Position numbers and translations under genes: made by a program
Shown: positions 45,943 through 58,950 of the stretch, piece by piece
How the letters are laid out: the number at the start of each line of letters is the position of its first letter
Position numbering within the stretch: the stretch's first letter is position 1
Notes under the pieces: model-generated
The model's input: only the letters and a program-made list of their open reading frames with translations
Database searches by the model: none
What the model was told of the DNA's origin: nothing
Assembly: GCA_029255685.2 (NCBI GenBank)
Contig: CM055319.2
Location: 26,259,568-26,323,567 of the forward strand
Reading direction: 5' to 3'
From: Silene conica
Lineage: Eukaryota; Streptophyta; Magnoliopsida; Caryophyllales; Caryophyllaceae
Length of the DNA stretch: 64,000 nt

Positions 45943-47431
45943 TGTTGAATCATATATTCAAATATATATTAAGTATATATGTTTATGTTTTGATAATGAC
46001 AAGTTAGTCTAGCTATATATATATTATATACTCGTACGTATAATCGTGTGCTAAGTGTACAGAATATGAGTAACAAGATCTAATCAATCAAGCATAAAAG
46101 ATTCAAGTGTGATAGTCAATGAATTGACTAAATCGAAGATTGAAAGAAGATCGCAAGCGCAAATAATAAACTAAAGTTATACTTATCAACTATAGCTTTA
46201 GTATAAGATTGGTTCAAGTTATAACTCGTAGCTATAACTCTATATAGAAGAAATGATCGATATATGCGTGATAGTTGAAGCGAGTTGGTTTCTAAAAGTT
46301 ATCATGAGCAATCAATGTTTAATTGACATTCTATTTATAGAATATGGAATTATTAATCTTGATAGGTTAATATAAAATATCTTTAGTTTAAAAAGAATAA
46401 ATAATTTTCTTATGAGTTAATTATTTATTTCTAATAAACTAAATGATTTATATTGAACTTATTTGTCAAAATAATATAAAACTAGATTGTGTTTGAAGCG
46501 GTTTGGAAAGTCGTGCAATATGGTATGATTTCCTAAAACGTATAAAGGTTGCTTAAATAAATAATATATTTATTTACACAATCTAAAAACAATCTAGATT
46601 ATATTAGGAAATATAATTTATTATATTTTCGACAAGGTTTAGGAAGTTGTTTTAATAAGGTTACTATTTGTTTATTATATAAAGATCTTTCCTAAGTATG
46701 AATTAGGAAATTGATTCCTTATATAATACTTAAAGTATATTATTAAATCTTTCCTAAATATATTAAGATTAGATTTATGTTAGTGTTAATAAAAGACTAG
46801 AATCCTTGTTTAAGTAATATTCCTAAATCATATAGGGTTCAAATTACCTAGATATAATTCTATATAAATAGACTACCTATGACACATTAAGAGATACGAA
46901 AACACACATATTCACGCATATCGAGAAAAACCGCCGTTCATTACTCTTCAAAGATTCGAGCTTATAATTGTCATATGCGATTCAAGATTCAAGTGCTCTA
47001 GCATTGATCTTATTCATTCAAGATTGTGACATCAAAGAAACATTGAATACTTATCTTATTAGCGTAAGATAGTTCGAGTATTTTATGGTACTCATTGTAA
47101 ACAAGTATTTAACGGTACTTGTCATAGCTAGATATTTAACGGTATCTAGATAGAGTTGCAACTAACATTAAAGTTGTACGAGTAGGGTTGATAAAATTGT
47201 AATCCGGAGTCGGTACTAATTTTATTAATCGAGAATAGTGGACGTAGGTTTCAACTTGTGTCACTGAACCACTTCAAAAATATTGTGTCTCTCCCTATTG
47301 CTTATTTTGCTCGACAATCATCATACATCCACACACATCGAAGAAGATTTTAAAAAGAAGGCATACTCAATTCAACCCCCCCCCCCCCCCCCCCCCACCT
47401 TCTTGAGTATATTATATCAATAGACTCTTTG
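45943..47431 (+). repeat. 3' LTR of the SIRE-like element
   Basis: 1489 bp starting TGTTGAATCATATATTC. Its C run is 21 bases (about 47376-47396) against 14 in the 5' LTR, which accounts for part of the length difference. It ends ACTCTTTG before ATAAT. Confidence 0.88.
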
Positions 47432-47436
47432 ATAAT

Positions 47437-47667
47437 GTTTCACAAAATCAAAATATGAGAACGAAAAAACCACAGAAAAGGATTACTTGGACTAACTGAG
47501 AGGTCAACGCATTCAGCCGTGAAAGTTTTACCAAACAGAGGCCAAATATGGTGCTTTGGTTCTTAAGTTTTCTGCGTTGAACACACTTGTCCCTAAGTTC
47601 TAAACTTCTACAATTCAAGCATTTTATAGTACTCTGTAATTTAATAACACTAAGTCATATCAAGTTG
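47437..47667. other. Short segment of older DNA between two elements
   Basis: About 230 bp between the ATAAT duplication and the next LTR. It is the continuation of 35420-36006 across the 11-kb insertion. No gene or repeat was recognised. Confidence 0.5.
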
Positions 47668-48524
47668 CACTATGTAACATCCCGTATTATCGTAAATAAT
47701 ATTTTAATGATTTTAAAGTATTTTTCGGAATATAATATTATTTTTATAATAAATCGTAATTTTTATTTTGAGTTTTCCGTTAAGTTCCGTCTTAAGAATA
47801 TTTTAATCTTAAGATGTTGTCATTTGGCATTTTTCCGGACTTGAGTTTCCGCTTCACTTAAATAAATAAACCTGACTCAAGTATAAATGAAAGGACAACC
47901 TAGAACCCTACATAAACCCTTCCATCGACATCTTCATCTCCTTGACAATTCATTCACTGTAAAAACAAAACCCATTTTCTCTCTTTTCTTCAAAGCTTCA
48001 AAAGATCATCTTGAACCCTTCCTCAACTCGAATCTAGCTAAATTTTATATTTTCGGAATCCTCTCGAAATTTGTGATCTTTTGAAACTTTGAAGACCCGG
48101 AGGTCGATACTTACGTAGTGGAAGAAGAATTTGGAGCTTAAACCGCTTTAAGGTGACAATTATGAGTAACTCGACCTAATTTGTTGAAGTAGCATGCTTG
48201 TTGTGAATTTTGATGTGTTCTTGTGTTTAGGAACATGTTTAGGTTTGCTATCATCTTCTTTATGCTTCTTATTATGTTTATTATTGAAGAATTGTGTTGA
48301 ATTCATCTTTTGGATGGAATTTGGGGGTATACATGGAGACCGGTAGAATTTGGGAATTTTGTCGTAAATGCTTAGATTGATACATGTTTTTGTTTAAGAT
48401 TGTAGAAGAGATGCATTTGGGATTGTTTAAGATAATTGTATGCTGTAGTTTAGATGGATTTAATGCTTGTGAATTGTTAGAATCGAAAATGGCGAAATTT
48501 GGGATTTCACCCGTGCTGTGGAAG

Positions 48525-50037
48525 TGTTGAGTAATATATTTTATATAAGTAATATATTGTTTTATGTTTTAATAATGACAAGTCTAAATAATTAAGTTTT
48601 ATATGCATATGCGTGTAATCGTGCGTTTAAGTGTACAGTTATTATAGAACAAAGATCGTAGTTGAATAAAGTATAAACTCAATCAAAGATTGAAGAAAGA
48701 TCAAGTTCATGGTAATTGTCAAGTCTTTTGAAGATTCACAAGACACAAGTTTTATTACAATAATCAAGAGTTCTTAAGTTGTAGATCATGCCTATAACTA
48801 TCGAAAATATGAGATTTTCGTGAAACAAATCAAAGCATGAAGATTTATGCGTGTTATTAATATATTATTATATATTAATTTGGTAATCTTATAAACGGTC
48901 TTAAAATAGAAATAGTCATTAGTTGACAAGATTTAAAATATTTATCTTATGAGGTAAATATTAATTCTAATAAACTAAGGATTTTATTTTAACCGTTATT
49001 GTCAAAATTCAAATTCCTAGGGAAACGTGCTTCGAGAAATATGTCTCGAAGAACGTGATCTATGAAACGTGCGTTGGGAGTCGTGCGTGGAGAAGCGTGT
49101 CTCACGTTTTCCTACACGATTTCTAATACGTTTCATATTGTCTTTATGGTTAATTAAATAAATAAATTTGTTTATTTAATCTACTTAAAGATTTACTATG
49201 ATTTGATTAAGAATATAATTTATTATATTATTGACAAGAATTAGGATTTGATTCAAAGTAGGATTCTATATTTTATGGTATAAGGATGTTTCCTAAATCA
49301 AATAGGATTATGGAAATATTATCTTATGTCTTAATTTAATATTATTCTAATAGAGTCCTTTCCTAATTCATATAAGATTAAGTTTTAAATATTACCTAGA
49401 ATTAGTATTCTAGATAAAGTAATATTCGTAAACTATCAAGGATTTAACCAAGATCTAAATTAGTATATAAGCACTCAATATCACACGCCTAATGTATCGA
49501 ATCACACGCCTCACGCTCAAAGAGAAAGAACCGAACGATACCTCACGTACGTCTCGATATTCGTGCTAATCATTGTCAAATCTCGTAATCAAGACTACAA
49601 ACATTGAAGAACATTCATTCGTTCAAAATCGTTGAAACACAAGAAGCTGTTGAAGATTTCATCTTATTTATTTAAGATAGATTCGAGTATTTAGCGGTAC
49701 TCATTGTAAGCAAGTATTTAACTGTACTTGTCGTAGCTAGATATTTAACGATATCTAGATTGAGTTACAACTAACATCAAAGTTGTACGAGTTGGGTTGA
49801 TAAAATTGTAATCCGGAGAAGGTACCAATTTTATTAATCGAGAATAGTGGACGTAGGTTTCGATTTGTGAAACTGAACCACTTCAAAAGATCGTGTCTCC
49901 TTTACTTTATCGTTCTTACTCGTTACTTGACATTACCACACTTCATCAACAAACATCGAAGAAGAATCAAAAAGTTGGCATACTCAATTCAACCCCCCCC
50001 CCCCTTCTTGAGTATATCTAGGTCAATAGACTCTTCA
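48525..50037 (+). repeat. 5' LTR (copy A)
   Basis: 1513 bp, ends ACTCTTCA. The C run is 12 bases (49993-50004). Confidence 0.9.
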
Positions 50038-50039
50038 AT

Positions 50040-50051
50040 TGGTATCAGAGC
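50040..50051 (+). promoter_or_regulatory. Primer-binding site, initiator tRNA-Met
   Basis: TGGTATCAGAGC, two bases after LTR copy A. Confidence 0.9.
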
Positions 50052-50103
50052 CTCGTGCTCTTGAAAGCCTTACAGCTTGAGATTGATCCTTCTATTGATT
50101 CTA

Positions 50104-52364
50104 ATGGATTCAAAACACCTTAAGTGTCCTATCTTCGATGGAAAGAACTATAGCTTGTGGAAGAACATGATGACCCATTACGTCAAAGGATGTGATTGGG
50201 AATGCTGGAAGATAATACAAAATGGACCAAAGAAGATCTTGGTTGCTTCTGCAAATGGAACCACATATGAGAAATCAGAAAGTGATTATGTGGAAGTAGA
50301 TTACAAGATTGCTGAGAAAAATTCAAAAGCCATGAGTCTACTTCAAAACGGTATGATTACTTCTGAATTTGATCGCTTCTCTTATTGTAATTCAGCTAAA
50401 GAAATATGGGATGGCCTAGAACATGCCTACGAAGTTACCTCCGCAGTCAGGAAACATCGTATAGACTTGTTTATTAAACGATATGAACTTTTCACTATGG
50501 AAAAGAATGAATCGATTGATAGCATGTCTGCACGATTCTCCTGCATACTTAATGAACTGCGGAACCTTGGTAGGAAGTATGATTCTGAGGACATAGTCAG
50601 AAAGGTCCTTAGAAGCCTTACCAAAAAGTGGCAACCTAAAGTCACGGCAATTGAAGAAGCTCGTGATCTTTCAACCATGACTTATCAAGAACTTATTGGA
50701 TCTCTAATGGCTCATGAGATCTTGCTGAATAGAGATGATGATGATCATCCCAAAAACAAAAACATTGCCTTACAAGCCTCAACATGCGAAGAATGCGAAC
50801 CTGAACTGGAAGACGAAACAGTTCTCTTCGCAAGACGCTTTAAAAAGGCAGTCTTCAAAGGGAGATTTACCAAATCCAATAATAAAGCAAACGACAAGAA
50901 AAAGAATGACTGTAAGCAAACCTTCTTCAAGCAAGGGTGCTTCAAATGTGGTGATCAAGGGCATATGATCAAGGACTGTCCAAGCTGGGACAAAATTAAA
51001 GACAAATCCAAACGAGATAAGACCAAGACTGAATTCAAGAAGGTTATGCTCGCATCTTGCTGGGGAGAATTAGATTCCGAAGATGACGAAGACTCAGAAG
51101 AAGAGGAAGTCGCTAACCTGTGCCTAAGCAACATCAGTTTGGATCTAATCTCCGACGATCATAACTCATCACAATTCTGCCTCTATGGAGAATCTGATTC
51201 AGAAGATGAAGACCAAGAGGTAAATTTTTTACAGCTTAAGAGTCAAGTTAAAAATTTATCTAAGTCTGCTTTAATTAATTATTTCGAACAAACCTTAGAC
51301 CAATGTCACGAACAAAGTCTTGAATTAGACGAATTGAAGGAACAGATCCTTGACATTGTAGAGGAAAATCAACTTTTAAAGGCCAAAGCTAAGAAACTGA
51401 AATCCAAAGTTAACATTGATACAAATGATAAATTGGAAATAGTAATGTCTGAGAAGAAAATTCTTGAGTCTAAAGTTACAGCCAATGAAGCTGTAATCTC
51501 AAAATTGAAACTCAACATTAAAGAGCTTGAATCTAAGATTATAGCCAATGAAGCTATAACCTCAGATCTAAAAAGGTCTAATGAACTTCTAAAGAGTAAA
51601 CCTACACCAGTGGTTGTAGATGAAACTCATCAAGAAGAAGTTGAAATCCTCGAGCAAAAGATCATGGATTTGGAATTCAACATAACCAAAATTAAAAAGG
51701 AACATGCGAAAATCGTGTTCAATTTTAATAAGGATATTCAAGACCTAAAAGAACATAACAATGTTGACCACTCCTCCTGCATAAAAGAAATAGAATCTAT
51801 AACAACATGAAGATGGGCCTAGGGCATGAGTGCTATGGTAGGAGAGACCATTCTAAATGTCAACAAAAACCTGATGAACGTGACTTTAGAAAAAGAAAGT
51901 ATGTAGACTTGCCTGAATATTTGATTTGTACTTATTGCGGTCATACTGGACACCTACGAGAAAACTGTGTAAAACACGCACTCGACTTCAAAACTGGAGT
52001 CAAATTTGTGAAATCTCTAGGTATACCAAATGATTCCATATCTATCATTAACAGTGAGGAAGGTAATGAAAAGGTTGAGGAAAGAAATAATGACCATAGA
52101 TGGTTCTATGACATGTCCTTTAATTACGAAGAAAAGAAAAATAGAACCACTCAAACTCCTAAACCTACAACCTACAAGAAACAAAACCCAAAGACTCACA
52201 CTAGACCAACAAAGCCTAACTACCACAGTTACAAGAGACCTATAGTGAGACAAGTCTGGGTTAAAAAGGGGAAGATGTTTTTATTGTCACTAACTCAAAA
52301 GGACCCAAGTATGCTTGGGTACCTAAGTCATGTCTTTAAATTACATTGTGCAGATAATCGCTAA
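50104..52364 (+). pseudogene. SIRE-like gag, near intact with a late frameshift
   Basis: An open frame from MDSKHLKCPIFDGKNYSLWK to 51810 (about 568 codons): UBN2-like capsid (NESIDSMSARFSCILNELRN), knuckle CFKCGDQGHMIKDC, acidic stretch (SEDDEDSEEEEV), and a coiled-coil region with repeated KVTANEAVISKLKLNIKELE-type units. Compared with 39250-39370 of the sister, about 80 bp are missing at 51795, so the frame ends in ITT-stop. The second knuckle (CTYCGHTGHLRENC) and linker continue in another frame, 51807-52364. This is the best-preserved SIRE-type gag in the window. An upstream in-frame ATG at 50077 lies in the leader; 50104 is preferred because the sister starts there. Confidence 0.88.
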
Positions 52365-53032
52365 AGAGAATAATCTATGGTACCTCGACAGTGGATGCTC
52401 TCGACACATGACAGGCGACGCCAACCTATTCACTACCTTGGAACCATTCGATGGAGGAAAGGTCACCTTCGGTGACAACAAAAAGGGAAAGGTAATAGGT
52501 GTCGGTAAGATAGGCATCTCATCTTCTCACTCTATTAGCGATGTATATCAGGTAAGTGGTCTTAAACATAACTTAATTAGTATATCCCAATTATGCGACA
52601 AAGGAAACAAAGTTGTTTTTCATACAAATGTTTGTCGTATAATTATGGAAGGTACAAGTAAAGTTATTCTTGAAGGTCATAGAAAGAAAAATGTTTACAT
52701 GATTGATTTAAACGTTGTGCCTACTGACTCTCTCTCTCATGCATGAAAGTTACGTTAGATGATCCATGTCTCTGGCATAAGAGATTTGGACATATTAGTT
52801 CTCCTATTCTTAACAAATTGAAGAGATGGGACTTGGTCGAAGGACTTCCCAAGATCAAGTTTGATCAAGAAAAGATGTGTGACACATGTGCACGATGTAA
52901 ACACGTCAGATCATCCTTGAAACCAAAAAGAATAGTAAGTACTAACCAAGCTCTTGACCTAGTACATATGGATCTCTGTGGCCCTATGATGGTAAGAAGC
53001 AGAGGCGGTTGCAGGACGAGGAGGAAAACCTA
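52330..53032 (+). pseudogene. Copia protease, integrase finger and a core-deleted integrase
   Basis: The protease is intact in its motifs: WYLDSGCSRHMTGDANLF and KVTFGDNKKGKVIGVGKIGI. After a frameshift at 52743 come CLWHKRFGHISSPILNKLKR and the finger cysteines CDTCARCKH, then [16 protein letters not shown]. Here the sequence jumps to [18 protein letters not shown]. Relative to 40576-41222 in the sister copy about 646 bp are lost between two CAGG words (junction near 53012), removing the second Asp, the Glu and the whole C-terminal domain. The integrase cannot be active. Confidence 0.9.
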
Positions 53033-55003
53033 GACGAACCCGACTTTCGTTTGTCAAGGGAAGATCCTCCTGAAATAGAAACTAATGATGAAGGTGAAAT
53101 TCAAGGAAACAATGATGAACTTGACTTGGAAGAAAATGGTGCGAGAGATGAAACTACAGTTGATGATAGTGTAAATAACTCTCAAACCAATGACTTAGAA
53201 CCCAGAGTTGTAACTAATGAAGCTACAACTTTGAATCAAAACCAAAGGGAAGAGGTCATAATTATACCTGACTCTCCTACAAACCCTGGTTTGGATTCAG
53301 GGGGAACAAGTCAAAATCCCGAGTCAAGCAGTAGCAATGAAAACAATCAATCAAGAAACTGGAGATATAAAGGCTCTCACCCTCTAGATATTATCATAGG
53401 AAGCCTTACAGAAGGAGTTCAAACTCGAAGAAGCTTAAACAACTTTTGTTCCTTCTACTCCTTTCTCTCCACAATTGAACCTACAAATATAAAAGAAGCT
53501 CTTGCAAAACCTGACTGGATAGTCGCCATGCAAAAAGAACTACAACAATTCGAGAGGAATAAAGTATGGCATCTCGTTCCTCGTCCAAAAGATAGATCAG
53601 TAATTGGAACGAGATGGGTATTCAGAAATAAATTAGATGACTCAGGAGTCATCGTTCATAATAAAGCAAGATTGGTCGTTCAAGGATACAATCAACAGGA
53701 AGGGATCGATTATGACGAAACCTTTGCTCATGTTGCTCGCCTTGAAGCGATTCGCTTGCTCATAGCATTTGCTGCACATAAAGGAATGAAATTGTTTCAA
53801 ATGGATGTTAAGACTGCATTCCTTGACGGATATCTTCAGAAGGAAGTCTATGTCGAACAACCTCCTGGATTTCCTGACAGCAGACTCAAGGATCATGTGT
53901 ACAGATTGGATAAAGCTCTCTACGGGTTGAAACAGGCCCCTCGAGCATGGTACAACAGACTATCAAAGTTTCTGTTGGAAAGCGGATTCAAGAGAGGATC
54001 AGTAGATAAGACACTATTTCTGAAAAGTGAAAATTCCGATCTACTAGTTGTCCAGATCTACGTTGACGATATCATATTTGGTTCAACCAACAAAAAGTTG
54101 TGCCAGTATTTCTCATAGTTGATGACATCCGAGTTCGAGATGAGCATGATGGGAGAATTAAAATTCTTCCTTGGTCTACAAATTCAACAAACGAATGAGG
54201 GTATCAAAGTCCATCAACAAAAATACGTCAAAGAGTTAATAAAGAAATTTGGAATGGAATCCTCCCATCCTATGCCTACTCCAATGGTAACAGATAAGAA
54301 GCTCACCAAAGACGAGGATGGTAAGTAAGTAGATGAAACTACTTATAGAGGTATGATCGGCTCACTTCTTTATATTACTGCAAGTCGTCCAGATATAATG
54401 TTTAGTGTCTGCGTTTGTGCTCGGTTCCAATCTGCACCAAAAGAATCGCATATGATTGCGGTTAAGAGAATTCTAAGATATCTAATCGGAACATCAAAAT
54501 TATATCTATGGTATCCTATGGACTGCAATTTTAACCTACTAGGATATTCAGATGCGGATTATGCAGGTTGCTCTTTAGATAGAAAAAGTACTTCTGGACA
54601 TGCGACCTTCGTTGGACCATGTATTATATCTTGGGCATCCAAGAAAAAAAATTCAGTCGCCTTGTCAACCGCAGAAGCAGAATATATTGCAGCCGCACTG
54701 GTATGTTCCCAATTACTATGGTTAAAACAGCAGTTACTTGATTACGGTATTGACGTAGGATGTGTACCTATATTATGTGATAATACGAGTGCTATTATAA
54801 TATCTAAAAACCCGGCTCAGCACTCTAGAACAAAACACATAGAAATTAGACATCACTTCTTACGTGACCATGTAGAAAAGAAAAACATTAAGTTGGAATT
54901 TTGTAGTACGGAAAAACAATGGGCAGATATTTTTACTAAACCTTTGGCTAGAGAACGATTTGAGACTTTACGATTGGAAATTGGTTTAATCGGTGACACC
55001 TAA
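53033..55003 (+). pseudogene. Copia RT and RNase H, two nonsense codons
   Basis: RT runs open to 54118: [60 protein letters not shown] and [19 protein letters not shown]. It then has a TAG where the sister has Glu (ELMTSEF). A TAA at about 54326 (Ser in the duplicate at 59371) breaks the connection region. RNase H follows to a TAA at 55001: [77 protein letters not shown] replaces the usual [12 protein letters not shown]. Catalytic residues of both enzymes are kept. Confidence 0.9.
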
Positions 55004-55493
55004 TCGATCTTAAAAGCTGAAAATAACCCAATGACTGACTATGAAAGAGACAGAAATATATGACTGTGTCCGTATATTCCGCTGCATGCCTATGTGTGTT
55101 ATTTTTTATTGAATGCTCGAATTTTGATTATTTCATGCTATATGTTATACGAACGTACACAACCAATTTCTCAAATCAAAATAATAATATTCAAATATTA
55201 ACAAATTTATACCTAAAAATATTATTATTATATATATATATGTGTAGTTACATACCTCAAGTACGTAACTTATAATAAACTTGCATCATTTAATTACGAA
55301 CCATATTTACGTATCAAAATTTCCGTAATATCTAAACCCGTCTTATTTGTTTATCCTCCAAACTTACCCTATTTATTTCTACTACCTAACCCCCCACGTG
55401 CCTACCTCACAATCACACCATAAATCGTTTCCCTCTAAAACCAAGAATCCAAGAAAACAAATCACCATTAAAACACCATCAACCTTGACGACA

Positions 55494-56255
55494 ATGTCTC
55501 CCATGGCCGCTCGTCGATCACTAAGGAAAAAGAACATATCTCCTCCCCCACCATCACCCTTTCCTTCACCTCCGCCATCACCAAAACCCGTGTCTATGTC
55601 TGTACCCAAATCAGAACCTAGCAAACGTCGTAAAGTGGACAAGGGGAAGTCGGTAATGGCAGAATGATAAAAGAGGAAGGTCTTGATTGTGCTAGAATGA
55701 TAAAAGGGGAAGGATGTGTGATAAACTAATGAAGTTGATAGGAATCTTGATAGATGAGCGTGAATTGTTGTTTGGGCGAAATAATGGTGGTGACGAAGGT
55801 AGAGTAATGTCGATGGATTCGAAGGGAAACTCGATAAATTGTTTGTGTTGGTTTCTGGCTTGCAAAATCAGAAGGCAGAGTATAGTCGTGCCTCTTCATC
55901 AGAGATGAGAACGGATTTGCGCGAGTGGATGCGCAAGGTGGACGGAGTTCTTGAAAAGCTAAGTCATGATATCCGGGAAGTTTGTGATGAAGTGTTACAT
56001 GTCAGTGAGCGTCATCACTTTTTGACGTCTCAAGAAGATGCATTAGTGCGCGATAGTCGTTTGTTGAGAGAGAATGGTGCGCGGTGTTTAGAAGTCGTCA
56101 ACGCTCTATCTCTTAAAATTATTAACTTTGAAAGAGCCATGGATGTGCATGGAAGGAATATTGGTAGTTGTTTAGATTGCCTCTCGACATTGGAATATCA
56201 TACGAGGCAGGAGTTCGTTAATTCTCACATCTTTCACCATTCTGAAGATGCTTGA
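55494..56255 (+). pseudogene. Third ORF, central domain deleted
   Basis: The Pro-rich, basic N-terminus remains (MSPMAARRSLRKKNISPPPP, then KRRKVDKGKS; the KRRKV string looks like a nuclear-localisation signal) and stops at 55665. The roughly 230-residue central block seen in the copies at 43990-44700 and 21737-22486 is gone. The sequence resumes at MCDKLMKLIGILIDERELLF, and after a one-base shift near 55825 gives the coiled C-terminus (DLREWMRKVDGVLEKLSHDI, RHHFLTSQEDALVRDSRLLR). A near-duplicate AATGATAAAAG(A/G)GGAAGG at the join (about 55665 and 55695) may mark the deletion. Confidence 0.75.
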
Positions 56256-56901
56256 ATGTTGTTTTAAGATGTTCGTATTTTTGCTGGGTTTTGGGGAAGT
56301 TTGATTCTTGCTGGACTGTGTTTTGGGTGTGGTACGACATGGGTACCTGGTTTCTAACCCGCTCCTTTTTGCAAACCCATTCCAGCCTCTTTTGCTTATT
56401 TATTCTTTCCCTGGTTTATTCAACCTTTTGGCCCATGACTTTTCTACCTACAAACTATTCGGCCCATTAGGCTCTTATTCGACACATTCGGCCTATGTGG
56501 TTTTATTTTACATATTCGGCCCATCGGCTTTCTAGTATTTGGTTGTGTCTCGATTTCCCGTTCGTATTTCGTGTTTGCTTTATTTTAATTACGTTTGTGT
56601 GTTTAATTTAGAATTACATACTTAGGTTTGTTTCGTATTATATCATTCTAGTCGTTTTATTTCTTTGTTTCTGTCTTTTCAATGATGTCAAGAGGGGGAA
56701 AAGAATGCGACCTAGATTACGAATTTGCCTAAGATTGCTCCTTGTCGTAACGTATTGTCTCTCATAGTTCTTTAAGTAATTGCTTAAGTTTAAAAATAGA
56801 AACCCTAGTTGATCTATATTATGAATGACCAATATTATGTTGAGGGGGAACGTTACTACGTTATACTTAGACACGATTCTAGGTAAAGACTTGCCATCAT
56901 T

Positions 56902-56915
56902 AAAAAGGGGGAATT
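56902..56915 (+). promoter_or_regulatory. Polypurine tract
   Basis: AAAAAGGGGGAATT directly before LTR copy B. Confidence 0.9.
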
Positions 56916-58425
56916 TGTTGAGTAATATATTCTATATAAGTAATATATTGTTTTATGTTTTAATAATGAAAAGTCTAAATAATTATGTTTTATATTCATA
57001 TGCGTGTAATCGTGCGTTTAAGTGTATAGTTATTATAGAACGAAGATCATAGTTGAATAAAGTATAAACTCAATCAAAGATTGAAGAAAGATCAAGTTCA
57101 TGGTAATTGTCAAGTCTTTTGAAGATTCACAAGACACAAGTTTTATTAAAATAATCAAGAGTTCTTAAGTTGTAGATTATGCCTATAACTATCGAAAAAA
57201 TGAGATTTGCGTGAAACAAATCAAAGCATGAAGATTTATGCGTGTTATTAATATATTATTATATATTAATTTGGTAATCTTATAAACGGACTTAAAATAG
57301 AAATAGTCATTAGTTGACAAGAATTAAAATATTTATCTTATGAGGTAAATATTAATTCTAATAAACTAAGGATTTTATTTTAACCGTTATTGTCAAAATT
57401 CAAATTCCTAGGGAAACGTGCTTCGAGAAATATGGCTCGAAGAACGTGATCTATGAAATGTGCGTTGGGAGTCGTGCGTGGAGAAGCGTGTCTCACGTTT
57501 TCCTACACGATTTCTAATTCGTTTCATATTGTCTTTATGGTTAATTAAATAAACAAATTTGTTTATTTAATCTACTTAAAGATTGACTAGGATTTGATTA
57601 AGAATATAATTTATTATATTATTGACAAGAATTAGGATTTGATTCAAAGTAGGATTCTATATTTTATGGTATAAGGATGTTTCCTAAATCAAATAGGATT
57701 ATGGAAATATTATCTTATGTCTTAATTTAATATTATTCTAATCGAGTCCTTTCCTAATTCATATAAGATTAAGTTTTAAATATTACCTAGAATTAGTATT
57801 CTAGATAAAGTAATATTCCTAAACTATCTAGGATTTAACCTAGAACTAAATTACTATATAAGCACTCAATATCACACGCCTAATGTATCGAATCACACGC
57901 CTCACGCTCAAAGAGAAAGAACCGAACGATACCTCACGTACGTCTTGATATTCGTGCTAATCATTGTCAAATCTCGTAATCAAGACTACAAACATTGAAG
58001 AACATTCATTCGTTCAAAATCGTTGAAACACAAGAACCTGTTGAAGATTTCATCTTATTTATCTAAGATAGAGTCGAGTATTTAGCGGTACTCATTGTAA
58101 GCAAGTATTTAACGGTACTTGTCGTAGCTAGATATTTAACGGTATCTAGATTAAGTTACAACTAACATCAAAGTTGTACGAGTTGGGTTGATAAAATTGT
58201 AATCCGGAGAAGGTACTAATTTTATTAATCGAGAATAGTGGACGTAGGTTTCGATTTGTGAAACTGAACCACTTCAAAAGATCGTGTCTCCTTTACTTTA
58301 TCGTTCTTACTCGTTACTTGCTATTACCACGCTTCATCAACAAACATCGAATAAGAATAAAAAAGTTGGCATACTCAATTCAACCCCCCCCCTTCTTGAG
58401 TATATCTAGGTCAATAGACTCTTCA
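56916..58425 (+). repeat. 3' LTR (copy B)
   Basis: 1510 bp. C run 9 bases (58384-58392). Ends ACTCTTCA, followed by target duplication GGAAG. Confidence 0.9.
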
Positions 58426-58439
58426 GGAAGAATGCTGTC

Positions 58440-58530
58440 GCGGATTGCAGTGAATACCGTAGGCTGCGGCATTCACCGCAGGCCTGCGGCCTGTTTTACG
58501 CAGGCTGCGGCCGACCAGAGCAGGCTGCGG
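58440..58530. repeat. GC-rich GGCTGCGG word cluster in the gypsy LTR
   Basis: AGGCTGCGG, CCGCAGGCCTGCGGCC and GCAGGCTGCGGCCGACC recur within 90 bp. The duplicate reading is at 63350-63430. The cluster occupies the same LTR zone as the words at 3595-3815. Confidence 0.6.
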
Positions 58531-58950
58531 TTTTCTCGGGCCTGTGCTGTTTGCTCGTGGTTTGTGGTGGTTTGTTTTCATTGTTTTTATACTAGCTTAT
58601 TAGTATAATTAAATGTCATATGTTGATATATATTTACTTGAATTGTAATGGGTAATGTAGTAAGCAATAATTTAGCATGTTTATTTCTTATCTTAAGCTA
58701 TTTAATTTCTTAGGCTTAATTATAAGGTTGTCGAACCTATCTAGTTGAATAGGTGACCCTTAGACTTGTAGAGGAGAGCCTTAGGTTTCTAATTATTGTT
58801 ATTAAACTTGGCCTTTCTCTTACATGTGTATGTGTGTTAGAGGTCCCCGAGGTTCGGGCGGCACTATATTGGGTTCGGGAATGGAGTGAGGATAGAGACC
58901 CCCCGGTCGGGTAACCGAAAGGGAAATCGGCTCTCCCTCAACTTAGTTCA

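Larger units (their letters stand above)
36012..47431 (+). mobile_element. Full-length SIRE/Maximus-like copia retrotransposon, mutated
   Basis: 11,420 bp with LTRs at both ends (36012-37486 and 45943-47431), a perfect target duplication ATAAT (36007-36011, 47432-47436), an iMet primer site, a polypurine tract and the copia order gag-PR-IN-RT-RNase H followed by a third ORF. gag carries several stops, and RT has a one-base deletion and a nonsense codon, so it is dead. It is the most complete template in the window and shows what its sisters at 16760 and 48525 have lost. The LTR 3' ends read CTTCG and CTTTG rather than the usual CA. Confidence 0.92.
48525..58425 (+). mobile_element. SIRE-like copia element lacking the integrase core
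   Basis: LTRs at 48525-50037 and 56916-58425, a perfect target duplication GGAAG (48520-48524, 58426-58430), an iMet primer site, gag, PR, a truncated IN, RT and RNase H with two stops, and a shortened third ORF. It belongs to a different subfamily from 36012: LTR start TGTTGAGTAATATATT. It inserted into the gypsy LTR that begins at 47673. Because the integrase core is missing it depended on another element for its last steps, or lost the core after insertion. Confidence 0.92.

Noticed and set aside
47668..47672. CACTA word just before the gypsy LTR as the missing transposon end
   Set aside because: It has the wrong orientation for a right-hand terminus and no TIR follows; it is most simply the target site of the LTR.
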